Shown here piece after piece: positions 23,498 to 37,687 of a stretch of DNA of 64,000 nucleotides (position 1 is the stretch's first letter; each line of letters opens with the position of its first letter). The notes beneath the pieces were generated by a model. It saw nothing but the letters and a program-made list of their open reading frames with translations. It searched no databases and was not told the origin of the DNA. This DNA is from Oasisia sp. SBJ-2009 (lineage: Eukaryota; Annelida; Polychaeta; Sabellida; Siboglinidae). The stretch is from contig OZ024856.1 in the NCBI GenBank assembly GCA_964017155.1, forward strand, positions 13,842,625 through 13,906,624. The letters run 5' to 3'. The translations under genes were made by a program, and so were the position numbers.

Positions 23498-25887
23498 TGT
23501 AGCGAAAAACCGGGTCTTGAAAAATATGGTCATTTTTCAATTGTGCGCATGCGCACAAGTTGCACGTGACCACATATGGGTCACGTGCAAATTACCGGGC
23601 AAACTTCGCTGAAATATTCGGTCGTCGAATGTATATTCGGGGTTGCGTTTTGACGTCATGAATAAATTAAACGCACATGGCGGTTTGTTTGTAGGGCAGA
23701 AAGCGGCTGCTGCAGCAGGCGCTCACATGTAAACAGGGCGGTGTGTCGTTGTCCACAAATTCTTACCCGGTGGTCATGCCCATGAAAATGCAATTTTTCA
23801 CTTGTTATACTTTAGGTAGATGGCCTGTCAGTGTGGATACTTCCCATATGCCGGAATATTGGGGCAGATAAGCCTAAGGGTCATTGCGTGAAGTCGTTGT
23901 GTCAACTAGGCAGCTATCCATCGTATGCATTGCATGGATGCCCAAAGTCAAAGAGCACACCAGGATTTGTTGCATAGTCTCAGCACATGTTTGTAAATTG
24001 GTGTTGTTATGTACAGTATATTGACACCACAACACATCCACACATAGTGATTTTAGTTTATTGTTTTGCTATGATAATGCAGTCATAATATATAGTGTTT
24101 TGATAATATAACTTTAGGCTTTCATTATTCTGATAAATATTCCCTTTGCAAAACAAAACTATTGATTTTTATACAATATTTTATAGGATGTTTGCATTTA
24201 GTTTCCATAGAATTATATACAATAGTCTATAGGATTTTTACTATAGAAAACCAAAAGATATAAGTCCTATATACAATAATATTCTATAGAAAACCATAGG
24301 ATATTTCGTGGTTTTCTATGGAATACTTCCTACAGGGAATATCCTACAGAACATTTTTTATAGAATTGTAAAAAAAAAGTGTTTAGAAAACTATAGAAAA
24401 TATTATATTGACTGTCTATTGACGTTTAATTCTTCACATTGTTACGAACCAGAATACGTATAGGACATGTTGATTCGTATAAACCACACATGATTAAAAT
24501 CACAGAATGATCTAACACTTATCATGAGTTTGTGACTTTCGCTCTCAGTACAAAAACAGGACTCTGTGATAATCATAATATTCATTATTTATAAAGCACA
24601 ATAGCCAGCATGTTCAAAGTGCTGTATAATAACATATCAAATTACTCATTATGTGTTATAAAATAATAATAATAAATATAACCGTCAAAATTACGATCAG
24701 ATAAATAAGGATACACATTAAATTAATCATAATTTTTATTAAAACTGTTAATAATTTATTAACCATAGTAAATAAGTAAAGTCGATGACTAGAAAAACCT
24801 AAAACTAATGATTACACTATTTACATGTGAAACACATACTAAAGTTAATTAAACATTCGCATAAATAAATAAATACCGACAAAAACAATACATAATTTTA
24901 TGTATAAAAATAAGGCAAGGTAAAATATTTAGATCACTGTCTAGAAATGTTATGGGATATTTAAACGATCCATATTTAAAATGTCAGCAGTAACATGTAC
25001 GATACACCACAATGTGACCACATGCATGCATGATACTCCACAGTCTGCACATGTGCTGCGTGATACGGTGCGTACGAATCGTGACTTCTGAATGACTTCA
25101 GGGCTTCTGCAGTTTACATACCCGGAGTGTTGATGAACTATGTGTAAATGCAGCCATAATCTACAGAGGGCCACTTTGACACATCATCTACCCATTCGGT
25201 CCTGTCAGTGTCAGTGACACAGTGTCAAGCCTCCAAGCTGTACGGGTCTGGGACATCTATCCCGATAATGAAAGTTTCTGTGCTATAGCGATTCAACGAC
25301 ACACTGTCAAGATGGTTTATTTGGTCAGCCAAGTGTGCCATTACTCACATATGTCCATGCACAAAAAGAACTAATTAATAGCAGTTATAACAGCCACAAA
25401 ACGAACGACTAACCAACATAACACAGCACTCCCTGGCTTAGCGCCGCTGCTGTTTACGGCTTTATGTAAATAAATAAATAAATAAATAAAATAATAATGT
25501 TGTGTAAACATCCGTGTATCACAATAAAGGCATAAATAAAACAATTATTATAATTTTTATCACGGACATGGTAATTAAATAAAGCGCCTATTTTTTTTCC
25601 GTTATAGCCGGATACAAATCTGAATACATTACAATAAAAACTATGCCAATAATATATAATTACAGTTAACTATCAACATATTTTATAATGAACACGAACA
25701 GTCGTTCCCGTATCCTAGGCAGTGTCATCGACGACCGAATAGTCACGTGCTACGTAGTCACGTGCACATTGAAAACCCATTTTTTCAACGAACACATTTA
25801 TCGCGTATGTAACGAAAAATCTGGTCATTCTAGTCCGATATAGGTCAAACATGACCAGATTTTTCAACGACCAGATATTTCGCTACA
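23498..25887. mobile_element. ~2.4 kb DNA transposon-like element with terminal inverted repeats
   Basis: The left end begins TGTAGCGAAAAACCGGGTCT then TGAAAAATATGGTCAT. The right end, inverted, reads TGTAGCGAAATATCTGGTCG then TTGAAAAATCTGGTCAT. Further inside, both ends carry CACGTGAC/GTCACGTG blocks and ATTCGGTCGTCGA, in inverse orientation. Flanks on both sides are pieces of one minisatellite family, as expected for an insertion. No transposase is visible, so it is probably non-autonomous or decayed. Confidence 0.75.
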
Positions 25888-27640
25888 GGGGCCCTCAAGG
25901 GTGTGGTGTAGTTTATGGGGAGTGGGAGCCTCTAGGGAATTTCTGTATAATGTTGGCCCTTGTTCTAGTGATAACTGAAAAACAGACCCTTATTCTAGTA
26001 GCCTCAGAAAAAACCATGAAGTCAATACATCCACAGTACTGCTAGTATAGGAAGTGTCCCCCCCCCCCCTTCCATGCCACGACCAGTACTCAATCAAGTC
26101 TTTCTAAGAACTAGCCACAGTGACGGGCCGGGCCACTACAGACCTCTGTGTAACTGGACACCATGTCCTTCAGCTGTTGATAAATTGTTTCTTTCTCTAG
26201 TCAGTGGGTGTGTTCCCTGCCCAGTGGCCACGGGTACGAACTTGTCTGGACATTATTTATAGCAGTTCTTTGATGTGCATAAATTCCTGTAGTCTGATAT
26301 GTTTATTTCCGTAGTGCAAGAGCAGTTCCCATATTACCTATTGTGAGGTCAATTTCCGTAAAGATTACGTAAAATCCGTAATGGTAGGTAGCCCTGGTGG
26401 TGTAGTTTAGGGGGAGTGGGAGCCCCCAACCATGGCAATTGCAGAGGAGACAGGTCAATGACCCCTGTGACCCCCACAGGTCGAATCTGCTCCTAGCAAT
26501 GAAAATGGATAGGCTCTATATTTGTCCTGGTTGCCATGGCCTGTGCAGTATATAATAGAGTTGTTTTGTTGAGGACAAAGCTGTTGACATGAGCAGTTGG
26601 CCAAAGAATGCCAGTGACAATAACATACTGCCACCAGGTCACAGTGCCTGTGCTCCTGCAAATTATGTAAGTCCATTTGCTACAAAAACAAATTATGTAA
26701 GTCCATTTGCTACCAAAATCAAGAGTAGGGATTTTTTTACAAATGTATCATGTAATTATGGTACATTTACACTCATTAGTAGTTACCGTCCATTACCTTT
26801 ACTAGAGGCCGGGACTTGTCTGACCAGGCAACAGGGGTCATTTCAAAAACAATTAATGTGCTTCTTAAAATACGTTCTTTAAAAAACCTAGCTTAATTTA
26901 TAAATATAAACATGTATGCAGGCTAAATATTATCATTTGTATTGAGGGATGATAAAAAAGGCTGCTATATATTAGAAGTCAGCTGAAAAATTGCAAAAAA
27001 AAAAAAATCCAGTTCTATTTGAGTTTTACCTGGCATATGCATGTGTGGGGCAGTGTTTCACTTTCCTCTGGAAAATATGAACTCTTGTTGTGAGACAAGG
27101 GTGGGGGTCTAAATCAACACCCCAACAAACCCCATATGGGTGTCATAAGCCAATCCCAAGTTTATTATAATAAACAAGACCCGTGTTTACATACACACAA
27201 ATATAAACAAAATGGCATAGATGGACAGTGATAAGATTTTGTTTTGTAAACGTCGGTGCGTGTCTGCTGCGACTGGTATCAGACCGGTTTAGCCATACCT
27301 ATTTACGAGTGGGATGCCTGTCAACATGGGCTGGACAGGCATAACAATAATGAAAATCACGCTCAATCAAGCACTCCATACAGGACCTACTACAGATTGG
27401 TAAACATATTTGTCTGCATGCGATCATGTCAGATTGAGTACACAGTAAACAGCAATGAGCAATGGTGTCATGTAACAGAAAGATTGCCCCAGGGCCTGGG
27501 TAAAAAAATGTGGAGAGCAAGTGAAGCTTTAGTGTGGAGTAAGATTGTGTCGCAGCCAAAACACACACACTAGGGCCAGAAGACACACGTATTCTTTAAA
27601 TTAAGACTTATTAACACAGTCTCTTGTGTGTAATCACCTA
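25888..27640. other. Non-coding stretch with dispersed minisatellite units
   Basis: Holds two isolated units of the 23.2 kb minisatellite (near 25,905 and 26,398) and a short direct repeat of AAATTATGTAAGTCCATTTG near 26,658-26,711. No gene recognised. Confidence 0.5.
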
Positions 27641-27646
27641 ATTTGC

Positions 27647-27679
27647 TTTTGTCCCCTCTCAGACTGAGAGGGGACAAAA
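27647..27679. repeat. Perfect 33-base palindrome
   Basis: TTTTGTCCCCTCTCAG and its exact complement flank a single A. It lies just before a ~49-bp tandem array. Confidence 0.9.
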
Positions 27680-27684
27680 CCAAA

Positions 27685-27925
27685 AACTGAGACTCAGTGA
27701 GCAAAACTTGCAACAAAGTTATTTGGCCCAGTGAGCAACCGACATCTACAAACTTGCAACAAAGTTATTTATCTCCGTGAGCAAAAGACATCTACAAACT
27801 TGCAACAAAGTTATTTGTCTTTGAGTAACCGCCATCTACAAACTTGCAACAAAGTTATTTGTCTTAGTGAGTAAAGGACACTGTGAGCAAAGGACATCTA
27901 CAAACTTGCAACAAAGTTATTTTGT
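27685..27925. repeat. ~49-bp tandem repeat, about five copies
   Basis: The repeated core is ACATCTACAAACTTGCAACA then AAGTTATTTGTCT, with variable GTGAGCAAA joints. Confidence 0.88.
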
Positions 27926-29165
27926 CTCAAACTGTTTTTATTTGACACATATTTTTATGGCAAAAGCTCACTTGTCTGTTCACACTAATCATAACAGAAA
28001 AGTTAACAAACAGCCTATGGTGTGTACACTGTGAATTCATTGCGTTTTGTCACAAAGTGATTATTTTGAACATGATTATTATTAGGCAAAATCTGAGTAC
28101 TTCCATTTGCTGTGTATACCATCAGGCAAATATTTTATTTCACATAAAACACTTATTTGACGCTTTAGTTTGCATGTCATTGATGAAATTAGGGGCTCTG
28201 GTATAAAATATTAACCATTTCAGTATGACAGGCACCTTTTGCAGCCACCCAGTGTGTGACACTTGAATATGACAGACCCCTATTGCTGCTTTGATGATGT
28301 CTGTTATTCAAATTGTTTTTACGCACAGTTACGAAAGACTGATTGCAAAAACGTGCAACCACAGTAATGATGTCAACATTATTAATGTCACTGATGTCGA
28401 TTTAACTGGTAACAACTCACTTAGAAGTTAGATGGACTGTTTTATGATATTAGTGATGTATTTTTTGTCGGATATAGTTACATTGTCAATGATGTATACT
28501 ACTATTATTACTTATAATATCAACAATCTGTAGTCATACAATGTATATAATTGTAAAATGTTATACCACAGCCAATGGTCATGCTTCCTAAAAGATTCCA
28601 AAAAGATTTACAGTACTTACTTTAAACAAAATAAGTGGACTGTTTTGTACTGTTCAACCTGGTTGACAACAATAAAGGGAACGTCTTGTACATGTTGCAC
28701 CAAAGTCACTGATCACCACTTCAATATGCACTTTAAGGGACAATCTGAGTCTCAGGCTACTTTTTGTTATTTCTTATCTTAAAGAGCTTAAAGTTGTAAG
28801 TTGGGGTTAGTTATGTCCAAAAATATGCTGTGTATATATTTCTGATTTTTAGGGGGTTTTCGTCCCCTTAAACGGCAGCCATCTTGGTTATAAATGTTAG
28901 TTCTTTACACGATTATTTTTAAACGCCGAGTCCATGTGCACCACAACAAACTATCGCTGCGTGCGCCTCGTATACTATTTTGGATGATAATTTCACCAGA
29001 CCTGTGTTGATGGCGCCATGCATCTTGTAGACGGGAGTTGCAGTTCATCTTGTGTGCCTGACAATCTTCCTAAAGTTATTCCCCTAGCTGACAGGTGCTT
29101 TAAATTGACTTTTACAGCTCAGACTAGTGAGGTTTGTATCATCAGCGTGTGTTCAGACTTCAAAG
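27926..29165. other. Non-coding stretch; nothing recognisable
   Basis: AT-rich. Short open frames lack known motifs. Confidence 0.5.
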
Positions 29166-29185
29166 TCAGGGCCATAGCGGACATC

Positions 29186-29284
29186 GTGCGATGTCAGAAC
29201 ACAACACTAATAAAATTATACAGAATTAACCTATAGCTGCGATGTCAGAACACAACACTAATAAAATTATACAGAATTAACCTA
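29186..29284. repeat. ~50-bp tandem duplication
   Basis: GCGATGTCAGAACACAACAC then TAATAAAATTATACAGAATT occurs twice in a row, nearly identical. Confidence 0.9.
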
Positions 29285-29999
29285 GCTGCCTATATATAGT
29301 TAGCTCTGGAGTCTGGGTCAGCACAATAAAATCCAACCATTATAATTACCCTTTTATTAGAATTATGCTAGTTTTTTCCCAGATGCAGCCTCAACCATTT
29401 TCATGAAGACCATGATTTTGGCATGAATTATTACGTTGCCACTCTCACGGGTTACGTACGGGAAACTGAAAAAAGTCAGGTAACCTACCAAAGTATGGAC
29501 GTAAATCGTAATGCCAGTGGTGTTGATTCTTCCAAAATAACGTACCACTTCGACGTCTTGGGTGTACTTGAGCTGGTCTTCAGACTTTACTCTTTCAGCG
29601 ACCAGGCAACGACACTAGTTGGAAGACACACTCACAGTGACAGTCGCACGATAACTCGTGTCGTGTCCAGACTGCAGTGCGTAATCGATGTTAACAATCT
29701 GACTCTCCGACTCTCTTCCTTTCTCGCTAATTAATTATAAGTCGTGTGCATCGAATAATATTTCGCGTAAGGCACGTCCTTTTCAAAAGCAACCGTTCGC
29801 GAGATAAAAACGGCATTACGTTATGCAATCGCGAACCGCGATGCTCCTCGTTCGCCGTTCAACTCAAGCGAACAAAATGCTACAATGTTTACCAAAATAA
29901 AGCAGCTCTTACCTTAATTCGGAGCAATGACACGCCGCGACTCGAAGCCCAGTGTATACTGTCTTCCACACTAAACAATGTCAGCTACTGATTGTTGGT

Positions 30000-30900
30000 G
30001 ATCGCACCTTTCTTTGACACGCATTTACAATAAACTGTTTTCGTCGCAACTGAGCAAACGCCGCATCGTCTCTAGTTTTGTAATCATTTCGTGACCCGAC
30101 CTTCACCCCGTCGAATGACAAGTGCTTCGCGCGGACGCTTTAGGGACCGGCTAAAGAGCATCGTGACATCGGGGATAAACAGCGTTGGAATCCAGTGATT
30201 TGACAAGAGAAAGTAAACGCGTGAATGTTGAGAAACGTAGTTAAATCTAGAAACTCAAGCAATCACGACATGTATTCGCCGTGTTGATAAAATAGTGGGT
30301 CATGGTTCTCGCTGTTCAAAATTACTAGATCCAAACAATTGCATTGCATAACACAGCGGGGGAGGGCATGACACGCTTCAGTAGCCCTACCCAATGAAAT
30401 GTGCAAACGCTTAGCAAGCCCCTTTGTAATCACTTCCCAACCACGATTTCACGGTACAATACATTCATCTACGATGTCCAACGTTAAGTATCGAGCAACG
30501 CTTACTTTTAGCTCCAGGTAGGGCAGTCGGAGGTACGGGGCATCACGAGGTAATTCTAGGTCTTATTCATGGGGGGAGGGCGGTGGCGGGCGGGCGGGCC
30601 GCCGGGCGGAATTGTGCAGAAAAGAGAAGGGCGATGCATAGAATCGTACAAATTAAGATAAGGGAACAGAAAATAACATCCCAAGAATTAGCCCGAAACT
30701 AGTGTTCCTCTACAAACTATGAGCACATACCGGCTGCAGCAGGACATCGTGTGAGGTCCACTCGTCTCAAAGAAATCAATGTCAACAATCTTACGAACAT
30801 CTTGTTTTAGTAGTTCGCCATCATCTGCACAGAGACGACACCGCGTGATCGCCCTCTAGCGGGAGGAGTCCTCGTCACACACTGCATGCTCAGCTTCATC
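30000..30900 (-). promoter_or_regulatory. CpG-richer block; candidate promoter and 5' UTR exon
   Basis: This block has visibly more CpG than its surroundings, including a G/C-rich core around 30,570-30,610. On the minus strand a stretch ending CTGCTGCAGCCG is followed by GTATGTG (donor-like, near 30,733). It could be a non-coding first exon of PC, whose coding start is about 21.7 kb further on the same strand and may have an upstream acceptor near 9,111. This is inference; other genes or none are possible. Confidence 0.3.
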
Positions 30901-31159
30901 GTCTTTTGTTGTTCGTAAAGTAAACTCTCTCCTGTCTCTATCGTCCCCAATAACACCCATTAATGCATGTTCACATGACCCCTGTCATGCTGTCTTTCCA
31001 TCTCAGCTTTGTCGTTTTCCACCTTCTTTCTGTCAATCTGTCATCATTCATTCCTTGCATATCTCCTGCCTTTTCATTCTGCGTTCAACTACCTTTCTTA
31101 TATATTTGTTTGAGAGAGAGGAGAGCGATATGAGAGAGAGAGAGAGAGAGAGAATCAAT

Positions 31160-32050
31160 GAATCAATGAATTAGTCGAGTAATCAATGAGCCAATGAACC
31201 AATCAATGAATCAATAAATAAATGGAGCGCATGAAGAGAATGAAGAGCATTTGAGTATTGTTAGACTATAATCACTGTGACACAGCCGTCAACCCTGTTG
31301 ATATATGAGGTGGAAAAAGAACAACAATGACCTTCTGCAAAATGTGTATTTAAGATGTTCATCGGTGCAAGTCGAATTCAGAATTCGCGAGTGTCCTTTG
31401 CACTCTCCGGAGTATCACCAGAAGCAATTGTGGAGCCTGAGTACAAACAAGTTGATTGCGGATCGCACGGGAGACACACTGCCAGGACACAATACACAGG
31501 ACGTACACAGACACCAGACAGTTTGATAGCGTGGGTGGATTAAGTAGGATCGGTAGAGCAAATAGAGTAAACACCCGTTCTCACTAACGTCACTGACACG
31601 ACGACGCGTTACGTGCAGTTGTCACAGTCGTTGGGAAGGTTAGTGAAAAGCCGGATGTTAATAGCAAGGTCATTTGTTGGGATTGGAGGCGACATACTAC
31701 CAATGAGACTAGACTCAGAGCAACATGAAGACTACAGGATACAGGACAGACAATATGTGAAATGGGTGGACTACACGAAGACGGATTTTAGGAATACAAA
31801 AGGATTCGAAAATCGGAGGGAGGAGGTTGATGTACAACGGTGTGTCCCGTTCTTCTCCCTGTTCCCACAGTGTCTTCTACCAGCCAGTCGCTGATGACGT
31901 CTGCTCCCATCTCACTTGTCGTCTAAGATAGTTTCCTCTAAGTAATCTAGTATTTTTATGTGGCCAAAATATCTCAGTTTTAATCCTATGAATCTATTCA
32001 TTGATTGGCAGTTTGACTACATAATTATAATAACTTAATACGCATGCATC
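31160..32050. other. Non-coding stretch; nothing recognisable
   Basis: Begins after a (GA)n run near 31,112-31,153 and short AATGAATCA repeats. Modest open frames without known motifs. Confidence 0.5.
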
Positions 32051-32057
32051 ATGTATC

Positions 32058-32185
32058 GTGCGTGGTGCGTGGTGCGTGGTGCGTGGTGCGTGGTGCGTGG
32101 TGCGTGGTGCGTGGTGCGTGGTGCGTGGTGCGTGGTGCGTGGTGCGTGGTGCGTGGTGCGTGGTGCGTGGTGCGTGGTGCGTGGT
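32058..32185. repeat. (GCGTGGT)n 7-bp array
   Basis: About 18 near-perfect copies. Open frames on both strands through it are artefacts. Confidence 0.96.
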
Positions 32186-32567
32186 CGGAGCCGTCTCACA
32201 AAACCTTCCTCTTTCCTGTGACAGCAGAACCACAACTTTTTTATTACGTCTGTCCCACCGAAATGCCAAGCGGCGACTGCCCCACTTGTCAGCACTATTC
32301 CAGAGTCTATACATGACTATTTCAATACTAAGATCCCATTTTATCTATATAACACTTGTCACTTCGTCGTCGCATTTATAATCCAAAAGCAGGGACTCTT
32401 TAAAGTTACTCAAATTGATTAGGTCTACACTTGGTTTGATTTAAGGGGACCTCTGTGTTCGTGGGCGTTTGTGCATGCGTGCGCGCTTGCGTACGCATGT
32501 GATTTTTTGTGTTTTTGCGAGACGCGTTTTCGCGTTTTCGTGTGTGTGTATGTGTGTATGTGTGTCG

Positions 32568-32775
32568 TTGGGTCGGTGTGTCGGTGTGTCGGTGGGTCGG
32601 TGTGTCGGTGTGTCGGTGTGTCGGTGTGTCGGTGTGTCGGTGTGTCGGTGTGTCGGTGTGTCGGTGTGTCGGTGTGTCGGTGTGTCGGTGTGTCGGTGTG
32701 TCGGTGTGTCGGTGTGTCGGTGTGTCGGTGTGTCGGTGTGTCGGTGTGTCGGTGTGTGTGTGTGTGTGTGTGTGT
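32568..32775. repeat. (GTGTCGGT)n 8-bp array followed by (GT)n
   Basis: About 23 copies of GTGTCGGT with a few GTGGGTCG variants at the left edge, passing into a short GT run. Confidence 0.95.
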
Positions 32776-33442
32776 GTGTCTGTGTGTGCATGCGCGTGTT
32801 TGTGTGTATGCCTGGATGCATGTATGTAACTATGTATATACCCATGTGACAGTGCGTGTGTGCTTGCGTGCGTGAGTACTTGCATGCATACGTGCATACG
32901 TGCATGTGTACGAGTGCAATCTGACTCAGCCGTCGTGCCCATAACACTAGGAGCAGTATGATTGGGCTGTCCTTAGATTCGCAATCGAGATGACTGATAG
33001 AACAATGCAAACCCCACACTTTACCTGCGGCGCTCGCACGTATACCTCCCGCGTATCCACGCAGACCCTCAACTAATTAGGGCTGTTCCTCGCTGATGCG
33101 CAGCACGTGTACCCTGCTCGAGATGTCCACTTAACCGATCAACCGAGACGCCATGTTCAGCTGAGTCATGTCGTGTTGACAAGAATCAACCTCTCGATAC
33201 TAACACGTTACGGAAAGGTTGACGAACGCCACCCTCTCTGCCGTGGCGGCCCAGACACAGGACCGAACTGTGATGGTGGCTACAATCTCTGTCCGTCGCA
33301 TCTAGCACGCCAATCATGCAATGCATGCATGTATGCACACATAAGTACACACACACACACATACATACATACATGCATTCATATGCACGCATGCATGCAC
33401 GCACGAACACACACACACACAGACACCCAACACATTTTATTA

Positions 33443-34588
<1,146 letters not shown>

Positions 34589-35303
34589 AAGCATATATAG
34601 ACGGGCTGGTAGTTTGTCAGGCACGGAAACTAACAAAACTGCATAGTAGAATCACATAATGTAAAAATAGATTCTATAATTATGATTAAAAGAAGGCACT
34701 ACCTAAAATGTGTTTTACATGCGCACACAGAAATGAACTTTGTATGTAATGTTGTCGCGTTGGACAGAGACATAAAATACATTTGTAGTAAAATTCGGTT
34801 TTAAACCGGTCATTATAGCGATTCCCGTTGGAAGGTAACATTTAATTAGCTTATAGGCGATCACGTAATGATTGTATCTTGGAGACAGAGATGACACGTA
34901 CACAGTGATGTCAGGCGGACCCTTTCTACGCATTCAGAGCATGTCAGACTTGCCACATGTTTGGGATGGCAATCCGTATTTTTGACCTAAATATTTTTTA
35001 GAATCCGTATCAATCCGTATCATTAATCAGATCTTCCAGTCAACTGGCCTAAGTTATTAATTATAAGGCCTTTTCAAAACGGTTTTCCCACATAATTTTT
35101 TATTATTGTGGCCAGTTAACTGGAAAATTACCGAAGTTTTACTTCACTTCAGCACGCTTAAAACTGCGAACCGCAAAACAGACAGTGTCAGCAAAATACG
35201 ACAATTTATTTCAGCAGTTCGCGCATATATCGAAGTTTCACTTGCAACCGTCAACATTTTGAAATCAGAAATGCAGGCGATTTCATTGAACTCGGCGTCA
35301 AGC
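34589..35303. other. Non-coding stretch; nothing recognisable
   Basis: No conserved peptide. Contains degenerate ATCCGTATC repeats near 34,970-35,020 that recur near 37,185-37,262. Confidence 0.5.
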
Positions 35304-35351
35304 CAGGGGCGTCGATCCGGCTTTAAAAGTGGGGGGGGGGGCGGGGGACCA

Positions 35352-35422
<71 letters not shown>

Positions 35423-35447
35423 GCATACATATATGTGATATATATAT

Positions 35448-35495
<48 letters not shown>

Positions 35496-35534
35496 ATATA
35501 ATATATATTATAATATGTCATATACATAAGTGTA

Positions 35535-35629
<95 letters not shown>

Positions 35630-36827
35630 AAATTTGTCATCACTAAACTGAGATCAAATTACACAAAGTGCAGAAATCTGCTGGTTCCGCCGTAGGCAAT
35701 ATAAATATCCACCAGGACGACCAGGCTGCAATCAAAGGGGTGACAGGGCAAACAATAATTAATAATCTACTATGTGCTTGATGGTTAATGCCTATTAACA
35801 TATCAACACAAGGGTGCAAAATGACAGAGCCTGGCATGATGAATATTTACTGTACTAAGATCAAGTTGCGGGCTGCGGCCCACCAAGTAATTTATCTAGT
35901 GATTTTCCACTAGGTAGTCGGAAGTTTAGTTCTTATTAATAATTTTACTACTAGACCGATGTAGGGTTTTTAAGAGAGGAGAGTGATCAGTCTCGCTATA
36001 TATGCCTATAAATTTGTTTTATGAACTGAAAAAAGTATGAGGACATTTCCTATCTGACCCCCTCGGGCCGCGGGGTGGTCGGTGTCCCCCTCGTCCCCCA
36101 CTGATCGACCCACATGGTGTGCCTGTGTAGAACTTCCCAATCCAACATTTTGGCAAAGAAATTTGTCATCACTCATATTGGAATAAGTTGCACAAAGTGC
36201 AGGAATCCGCCGCTTCTGCAGTAAGCGATAAGCACCAAGCAGACGAGGGGTGAAAGTGCAACACAAATGTCATCATTTAAAAGGTGCTTGATGGCTAGAG
36301 TCTATTAATAATATCAACACAAGGTTGCAAACTGATAGAGCCCGGCAGCGGCTTACATTTTTCCGGTAGTTATCAACTTTCCGATTGGCCTTTCTGCGTA
36401 TGCGCGACAAATTTTAAATCATCAATGTGCAGCGAAATAACAAAACATTTTTCGTATAAATGCCACGGGGTGTTCGATAACTCTCTTGTGATGACTACTC
36501 TGAAGAGTTGTCTAACATTTCGTTCAATACATTAAAATATTACGTTTGTTTAAATAACTACCACGGACAGCAAACAATGCCTCAAAACTTGTTTGCCTCG
36601 TGTAAATTTGCGATAAATAACTTTGCTGAACTTCATATCACGAGTTTATTGTCTAGATAGTCCTATGTAGCGGCTTTTAAGAGAGAAGCGTGTTGAGTTA
36701 GGCTATATGCCTCGCAATTTTTCTGAACTAAAAAGTGGGGGGGGACAATTCCTATGCTGTCCCCCCACCCTGAAAAGTGGGGGGGGGACGCATCCCCCCC
36801 CCGTCCCCCCACCGATCGACGCCCGTG
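35304..36827. mobile_element. Non-autonomous hAT-like element with 8-bp target-site duplication
   Basis: The left end is CAGGGGCGTCGATC and the right end inverted is CACGGGCGTCGATC. Both sides are flanked by CGTCAAGC (35,296-35,303 and 36,828-36,835). An 8-bp duplication and a CAGGG-type terminus are features of hAT transposons. Inside are two TA microsatellites (35,356-35,625), a direct duplication (35,630-35,845 resembles 36,157-36,345; 35,960-36,115 resembles 36,665-36,822), and a truncated MITE. No transposase is seen. The element probably contains a nested or tandem second copy. Confidence 0.8.
36348..36665. mobile_element. Diverged or truncated copy of the 37.7 kb MITE, nested in the hAT-like element
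   Basis: CGGCTTACATTTTTCCGG then CGATTGGCCTTTCTGCG, ATCATCAATGTGCAGCG and CTCAAAACTTGTTTGCCTCG are collinear with 37,688-38,010. The right inverted terminus is missing or replaced. Confidence 0.75.
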
Positions 36828-37687
36828 CGTCAAGCTCCATTTCGTGTACAGTGTACTGCATTTCATAGCCGTCACGCGCCTGCCACGTGCCCCGTTCCCA
36901 CCCGTTGAGCCACCTGCCGCAGTTTTCAGAACTAAAATTTACCAGCACGCCGTACATTACGCGCTACCATAGATATAAATAGAACACGCCACTAGACTAT
37001 AGGGGAATGATTAATGATCTAACTCTGTGCGCGCTACAAGAAACTAATTGGTGGTTTAGTTCGTTCGTTTCGAATGTATTTACCTAGTCACTAACAGTAC
37101 ACAATTATTCCATTATGCAGTATAGTTTTGTGACGTATACAAGGCATAATGTGGTTAACAATAATTTCTCCATACATTTAGTTTAAATCCGTATCAAAAC
37201 AGAGTACGGCCGTATCACTTAAAAAACGACAAAATCCGTATCGGATACGGGTAATCCGTATCATGTGGCATGTCTGGCATGTACACAATGATAACTTTTG
37301 GTTCCAAGCGAGCGTCATGATAAAATAGTGTGCGATATTACGATGTAATACAAACACTAGTCGGCACAGGTAACAAATGGCTTACGTTTCCACACGACGA
37401 GTCAAATTATGTATAAAAAAAGGAAGCCGGATGCTTCGCGGAGACATGTGGCTGGGCTTCGGATTATATTTTCCAACTTATATGATGTGTATGATGTGTA
37501 CACAAAAAATATCCGCCGCCTTCTGTTCGTTTTCAGAGTAATTATATCGATTGCAGCCCACGGGAGAATCCACACAAGGAGACATACATTACAAACATAT
37601 ATTATTATATTTAACTTCAGAAAGAAATGTTGTGTAATCCTATAATATCCGATGTATGAAGGATGAATGTAAATTTAACGTACGACC

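Noticed and set aside
32568..32755. Telomere-like repeat
   Set aside because: GTGTCGGT is not a known animal telomere motif and lies in the middle of ordinary simple-repeat sequence.
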